The translations under genes were made by a program, and so were the position numbers. 64,000 nucleotides of DNA from positions 124,001-188,000 of the forward strand of contig CAWIMY010000002.1 in the NCBI GenBank assembly GCA_963837355.1. Direction: 5' to 3'. A model generated the notes under the pieces. That model made no database searches. It had not been told where the DNA came from and was given only the letters and a program-made list of their open reading frames with translations. Shown here one piece after another: positions 60,441 to 64,000 of this stretch; the first letter of the stretch is position 1; each line of letters starts with the position of its first letter. This stretch comes from Aureispira sp963837355. Lineage in GTDB: Bacteria; Bacteroidota; Bacteroidia; Chitinophagales; Saprospiraceae.

Positions 60441-62679
60441 AATTCAAATAATTTAATAAAAGCCCTTCACTTCCAAATATAGACAGTAACTGCATAAAGA
60501 TTGCTTGATTCTCTGCAGTAAGCAAGTCCATATTCTGCTTTACATCCAACCGCGACAGGATGAACCAAAAACTTCTAAAACATTGGTTTGCCCTTGTTAT
60601 TGGTGGGGTTGTATCTTTTGCCTCCTCATGTGCCTGATACTGGTATAAAAACTGATGCTGTAAACACATTGTTAGCGCCTGCTTTAGCCGTTGACGCAGA
60701 ATGATTTTATCTTCCTCATTGGATTGCTCTATAGTTTCATAGAGCAATACTTTCATATTTCTATTCAAGCCTTTTTTAGCAAACAACTTTGAGAAAAGCG
60801 CGAAAATTTCCAGATCGCTAGGGGGTGTTGCCGATTTAACTACTTTGGTTATTATCTCTTGCCAATAGTATTCTACGGTCAAATACTCTTGCAACGACTT
60901 GTGTAAGAATTCTACCGCTTGGTTTTCGTTCAAGACTGCCTCTTCTTTTGCCGTTGCTTTTTTAAAGTAAAAAGCTACCAATAAGTCCTTGGCTGCATCT
61001 TCTATGTTTTTGGCAGTATCAATATAAGGTAAGAGCTTTTTAGTACTCTCTAATTCCAGAATTTCCTTTACTCTGATGTACTGCTCATTGCTATTATAAA
61101 TAGTAAAAGCGATTTCTTGTAACCATGCTCTAAACAGTATCTGCGCTTGTTGTGTGCTTTCTAATTGGTGGTATTTCTCCAATTGTTCTTCTGCCCAGCT
61201 CCGACTAAGGAGTTGATTAAACAAGTGTTGGTAAATTCTAGCGCGATCCAGCTGCTGTTCTTCCTCTATTTCTATATTCGCTTTTGCAATGAGGTGTAGT
61301 AAGATAGGTTGTTCTATCAGTTCTCTGATGGGTTTGAAACAGTCCTTTTCGTGGATTTCTTCTAGCTTCTGCGCGGTTAGGTTAATAGAGGGGTGGACAT
61401 TTCTGTAAGTTTGCAACCACTCTTTTTGTTGGGCTAAACTAAAAGGAGCTAGTTTTAAAAGGGTAGCACGGCGACTGTCTACGTCTTGTTCTATGTGGAG
61501 ATAATGGTGTCTAGAAGTGAGTAGAATGGTAAGTGAGGTATTCAGTTTTATCTTCCTTTCAAGCGCTTTATAAAAATGACGAAGGTCTTTATTCGTCAAG
61601 CCATTGGACATATACAATTCGTCTAAACCATCTAGGATTAAGAAATTGGGCGCTTTCCAGTTTATCTTGAGTTGGTATTCTGATTCAAAATGTTCTTCTA
61701 GCACTGGAAAGGGTTGCTGAATCAAGGCTACATTGTCTTCTATATCGCGCAGGCGTACAAAGTATAGGTTTTCTTGAAAAGTAGTATCGTTTAATAATTG
61801 GTGCATGAGGTAAGCACAAAAGGAACTTTTGCCTTGCCCAGGTTGCCCTAGGAGGAAAATTAAGCGTTGTTTTAGATTTAATCCTAGAGGAAATACCTTA
61901 CGGATCAATCGAGCTAAAAGATAGTCATGTAAATTTCCTTCGTAATTATCTGGTCTTACAAATTCATCTTTATAATAATACCCATTAGACCTATTATTCA
62001 ACAAAAAATAAGGCTTCACATACAAATTCTTCAAACTCAATTCCGCATCTTTCAACGCAGGCGCATACACCAACTGCCGTAACGCTTCCTCATACACCGC
62101 GCGATGATACATTGCATCCCACACAGCTTGAAAAGGATTATCAAACGCTTCTAGAACACACTTATAATAGGCGCTCTTCGTCCCCCACTCTTGCATAACG
62201 GCCACAACAAAAGCACAGGGCAAACGCTGGCTAATTGCCTTAGCTTGTGCGCTAGTCAGTGTCAAGCCTTCTAACCAATATTGGAAAATCTCCTTCAAGG
62301 GGGATAAAAGTTCTAAGTCTTGGGGCGCACTGAAGAAACTGCCGCTGATTTTGACCTCTAATTCCTTGGTAGTCTCTGATAAACGTTGTTGTAGTAAAAG
62401 TGCTTCGTTTTGGGTGCATGTTAATTGATGTTCTGTAATCAACTGTACACAAGCTTGTTCTAGTCCATTCAGCACGAGTTCAAAAGCACGATGGCTAGTA
62501 CTGGTCTCGTAATTTAATGCCCCTATCGTCTCTTTTCCTGCAAGGACAGCAGTACTTGCAGGATCGGCAATGGTTACTGTTAAGGCAATTTTTCCTATTG
62601 CCTTGAAAAAGCCTTTCACATTGAGGCGCTTATGGTAAGAGTCTTCTTTGACTTCTAATAAATAGGGGTAGCGTTCCAT
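60391..62679 (-). CDS. NACHT-type STAND ATPase
   Basis: A 762-residue signal-transduction ATPase. An N-terminal helical region of unknown type (residues 1-265) is followed by a NACHT module: Walker A GQPGQGKS (278-285), Walker B LILDGLDE (347-354), then TSRHHYL (sensor-like) and winged-helix-like sequence to about 620, with a helical sensor region after it. The C-terminus starts pentapeptide repeats (YLNLRGAYLRDAYLRG) before an early stop at 60391. NACHT proteins of this shape can act as anti-phage defence in bacteria; no effector domain is recognised here. A consensus promoter precedes it. Confidence 0.8.
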   Translation of the reverse strand: MERYPYLLEVKEDSYHKRLNVKGFFKAIGKIALTVTIADPASTAVLAGKETIGALNYETSTSHRAFELVLNGLEQACVQLITEHQLTCTQNEALLLQQRLSETTKELEVKISGSFFSAPQDLELLSPLKEIFQYWLEGLTLTSAQAKAISQRLPCAFVVAVMQEWGTKSAYYKCVLEAFDNPFQAVWDAMYHRAVYEEALRQLVYAPALKDAELSLKNLYVKPYFLLNNRSNGYYYKDEFVRPDNYEGNLHDYLLARLIRKVFPLGLNLKQRLIFLLGQPGQGKSSFCAYLMHQLLNDTTFQENLYFVRLRDIEDNVALIQQPFPVLEEHFESEYQLKINWKAPNFLILDGLDELYMSNGLTNKDLRHFYKALERKIKLNTSLTILLTSRHHYLHIEQDVDSRRATLLKLAPFSLAQQKEWLQTYRNVHPSINLTAQKLEEIHEKDCFKPIRELIEQPILLHLIAKANIEIEEEQQLDRARIYQHLFNQLLSRSWAEEQLEKYHQLESTQQAQILFRAWLQEIAFTIYNSNEQYIRVKEILELESTKKLLPYIDTAKNIEDAAKDLLVAFYFKKATAKEEAVLNENQAVEFLHKSLQEYLTVEYYWQEIITKVVKSATPPSDLEIFALFSKLFAKKGLNRNMKVLLYETIEQSNEEDKIILRQRLKQALTMCLQHQFLYQYQAHEEAKDTTPPITRANQCFRSFWFILSRLDVKQNMDLLTAENQAIFMQLLSIFGSEGLLLNYLNLRGAYLRDAYLRGLRI

Positions 62680-62756
62680 TAGGGCTGTTTTGATTAACTA
62701 GTGGTAGAAAGGAGCCTTGTTTTTTATTCTCAAAATACCAACTCCCGACTACCCAA

Positions 62757-62787
62757 TAAAGATATACAATTCCTTCTATTTCTCAAA
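62757..62787 (-). promoter_or_regulatory. Bacteroidota-type promoter of the NACHT gene
   Basis: On the minus strand TTTG (62784-62787) is followed after exactly 19 bases by TATCTTTA (62757-62764), one base off consensus. It is 78 bases before the ATG at 62679. Confidence 0.65.
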
Positions 62788-63050
62788 CGAGCATATACCA
62801 CTACCTCGCCCTCCTCCCTTCAAAAATAACGTCCAAACCCTAACAAAAGTCATCTTTTTACCGTATTTTTGCGGCCTCTAAGAACCTATTCTTCTATTAG
62901 GCGCAAACAAAAGCGCAGTAAAGATGAACCAAAGCGCCCGTAGGTTGTGTACTTAACACCCTATCTTTAAGAGACTGTTAAAGTGCTGCTTTTGACGGGG
63001 AATAGACAAAATTTAGGCATTTAAAAGAACTGATTATTATTGAAATACGT

Positions 63051-63058
63051 TACCTTTG
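63051..63058 (+). promoter_or_regulatory. -7 box of the cysteine desulfurase gene
   Basis: TACCTTTG matches TAnnTTTG exactly, 57 bases before the ATG at 63116. The -33 partner is weaker (CTG, 18 bases upstream). Confidence 0.5.
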
Positions 63059-63115
63059 TGTGACTAGATTAGATTTAATCTAAATACAAGGACGAAATTG
63101 ACAAACCATTATACT

Positions 63116-64000
63116 ATGTCGGATAAGAAATTGATTTACCTAGATAATAACGCAACTACCCCAACTGACCCTAGAGTGGTCGAGGCAATGTTGCCTTACT
63201 TTACCCAGCACTTTGGCAATGCAGCCAGCCGTAACCACCCGTTTGGTTGGGCAGCAGAAGGCGCGGTAGACAAAGCGCGCGAGCAGATTGCTGCCTTAAT
63301 TGGCGCTGATCCTCGCGAGATTATTTTTACGTCGGGCGCTACCGAGGCGGATAACTTGGGCATCAAAGGCGTGGCAGAAATGTACCGCCGCAAGGGCAAC
63401 CACATTATTACGCTAGAAACCGAGCACAAAGCCGTATTGGATACGTGCATCAAGTTGGAAAAAGAAGGCTGTGAAGTGACCTACCTCAAAGTGGGTCGCG
63501 ATGGCTTGGTTGATTTAGCTGAATTAGAAGCAGCGATTAAGCCAACGACTATCTTGGTCTCGATCATGTTTGCCAACAATGAAATTGGTGTGGTACAGCC
63601 GATGAAAGCCATTAGCGATATTTGTGTGAAACACGAAGTCTTGTTGATGTCAGATGCTACGCAAGCAGTGGGCAAAATCCCTGTGAATGTGAAAGAATTG
63701 GGCATCCACTTGATGGCCTTTACAGGACACAAAATGTACGGCCCCAAAGGTGTTGGCGCTTTGTATGTCTCTCGCAAATCTCCTCGTGTCAAAGTAACGG
63801 CACAAATGGACGGTGGTGGACACGAGCGCGGAATGCGTTCAGGTACTCTAAATGTTCCTGCGATTGTTGGTTTTGGTAAAGCAGCCGAGCTCTGCCAGCA
63901 AGAAATGGAAAGCGAGGCCGAGCGCCTTTCTGCCCTTCGCGACAAGCTGGAAACTGAATTGATGAAAATGGAAGAGGTGGTTTTCAATGGCCACCCCGAT
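63116..64000 (+). CDS. Cysteine desulfurase (IscS/NifS), cut by window end
   Basis: The first 295 residues of a PLP-dependent enzyme that removes sulfur from cysteine for Fe-S clusters and tRNA thiolation. The motifs are complete as far as the window goes: IYLDNNATTPTDP, FTSGATEADNLGIKG, ETEHKAVLDTC, the SDATQAVGKIPV region and the PLP lysine in FTGHKMYGPKG. The following MDGGGHERGMRSGT is the usual substrate loop. The catalytic Cys loop should lie beyond the end. IscS or NifS type cannot be decided without the rest. Confidence 0.93.
   Translation, partial: MSDKKLIYLDNNATTPTDPRVVEAMLPYFTQHFGNAASRNHPFGWAAEGAVDKAREQIAALIGADPREIIFTSGATEADNLGIKGVAEMYRRKGNHIITLETEHKAVLDTCIKLEKEGCEVTYLKVGRDGLVDLAELEAAIKPTTILVSIMFANNEIGVVQPMKAISDICVKHEVLLMSDATQAVGKIPVNVKELGIHLMAFTGHKMYGPKGVGALYVSRKSPRVKVTAQMDGGGHERGMRSGTLNVPAIVGFGKAAELCQQEMESEAERLSALRDKLETELMKMEEVVFNGHPD

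Larger units (their letters stand above)
62680..63115. other. Divergent region between the NACHT and nifS-like genes
   Basis: No gene is seen in these 436 bases. They carry the NACHT promoter on the minus strand (62757-62787) and a -7 box of the cysteine desulfurase on the plus strand (63051-63058). A second plus-strand TATTTTTG box (62864-62871) has no TTG at the right distance. Confidence 0.45.

Noticed and set aside
60137..60451. Plus-strand frame with a Lys/Tyr/Ala/Ser-rich repeat (LKYASLKFAP units)
   Set aside because: It is the complement of the 15-bp pentapeptide-coding repeats. Any 15-base repeat free of stops gives open frames in several phases, and the minus-strand reading matches a known repeat family.

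Overview
The window comes from a gliding or surface-active member of the Bacteroidota, most likely in or near the Saprospiria. This rests on four signs. Promoters match the Bacteroidota pattern TTTG-N19-TAnnTTTG. Large secreted proteins carry type IX secretion (T9SS) C-terminal domains. MoxR/Bat, GldM-like, DUF4292, DUF5777 and bacilliredoxin families are present. Shine-Dalgarno sites are largely absent. I cannot name a genus from the sequence alone.

Layout. 0.3-6.2 kb: dut, a sugar nucleotidyltransferase, a TPR protein and a DUF4292 lipoprotein, then a frameshifted NAD-binding protein and a secreted protein on the minus strand. 6.6-16.3 kb: a moxR-DUF58-Bat stress/aerotolerance operon. It is split by about 4.4 kb of accessory DNA holding an AT-rich array of repeated OmpA-like modules alternating with small lipoproteins. 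16.2-27 kb: mostly housekeeping genes on the minus strand (OsmC, TruC, TPR lipoprotein, NadE, gamma-carbonic-anhydrase-like protein, VanY-like peptidase, a T9SS-exported phosphoesterase, bacilliredoxin). 27.4-36.6 kb: a haem-protein and beta-barrel cluster with two diheme cytochrome paralogues, then a giant PKD-repeat T9SS protein. 36.6-36.8 kb: a tight cluster of five DnaA-box-like sites, a candidate replication origin. 36.8-44.4 kb: a UvrD/RecB-type helicase with a degenerate nuclease-like partner and a giant lamin-tail-domain surface protein. 44.7-51.5 kb: asd, a nitroreductase, a tandem family of small four-helix membrane proteins ending in an acidic LLDD motif, and an enoyl-reductase-like protein. 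51.6-56.7 kb: a truncated Crp gene, a DJ-1-like lipoprotein, an Nramp-fold transporter, an EnvC-like LytM protein and a secreted SGNH hydrolase. 57.4 kb: tRNA-Val(GAC). 57.8-62.7 kb: two GldM-like proteins and a NACHT ATPase with a frame-disrupted pentapeptide tail. 63.1 kb to the end: a cysteine desulfurase cut by the window edge.

The most novel candidates are the OmpA-module/lipoprotein array (8.9-11.9 kb), the LLDD-tail membrane protein array (46.9-49.7 kb), the NACHT-pentapeptide gene with out-of-phase 15-bp repeats (60.0-62.7 kb) and the DnaA-box cluster (36.68-36.78 kb). Three genes (SDR-like, diheme cytochrome, PKD giant) are each broken by what looks like loss of one base in a short G/C run. 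That pattern may be sequencing error rather than biology. All assignments were made by reading the sequence without database searches.
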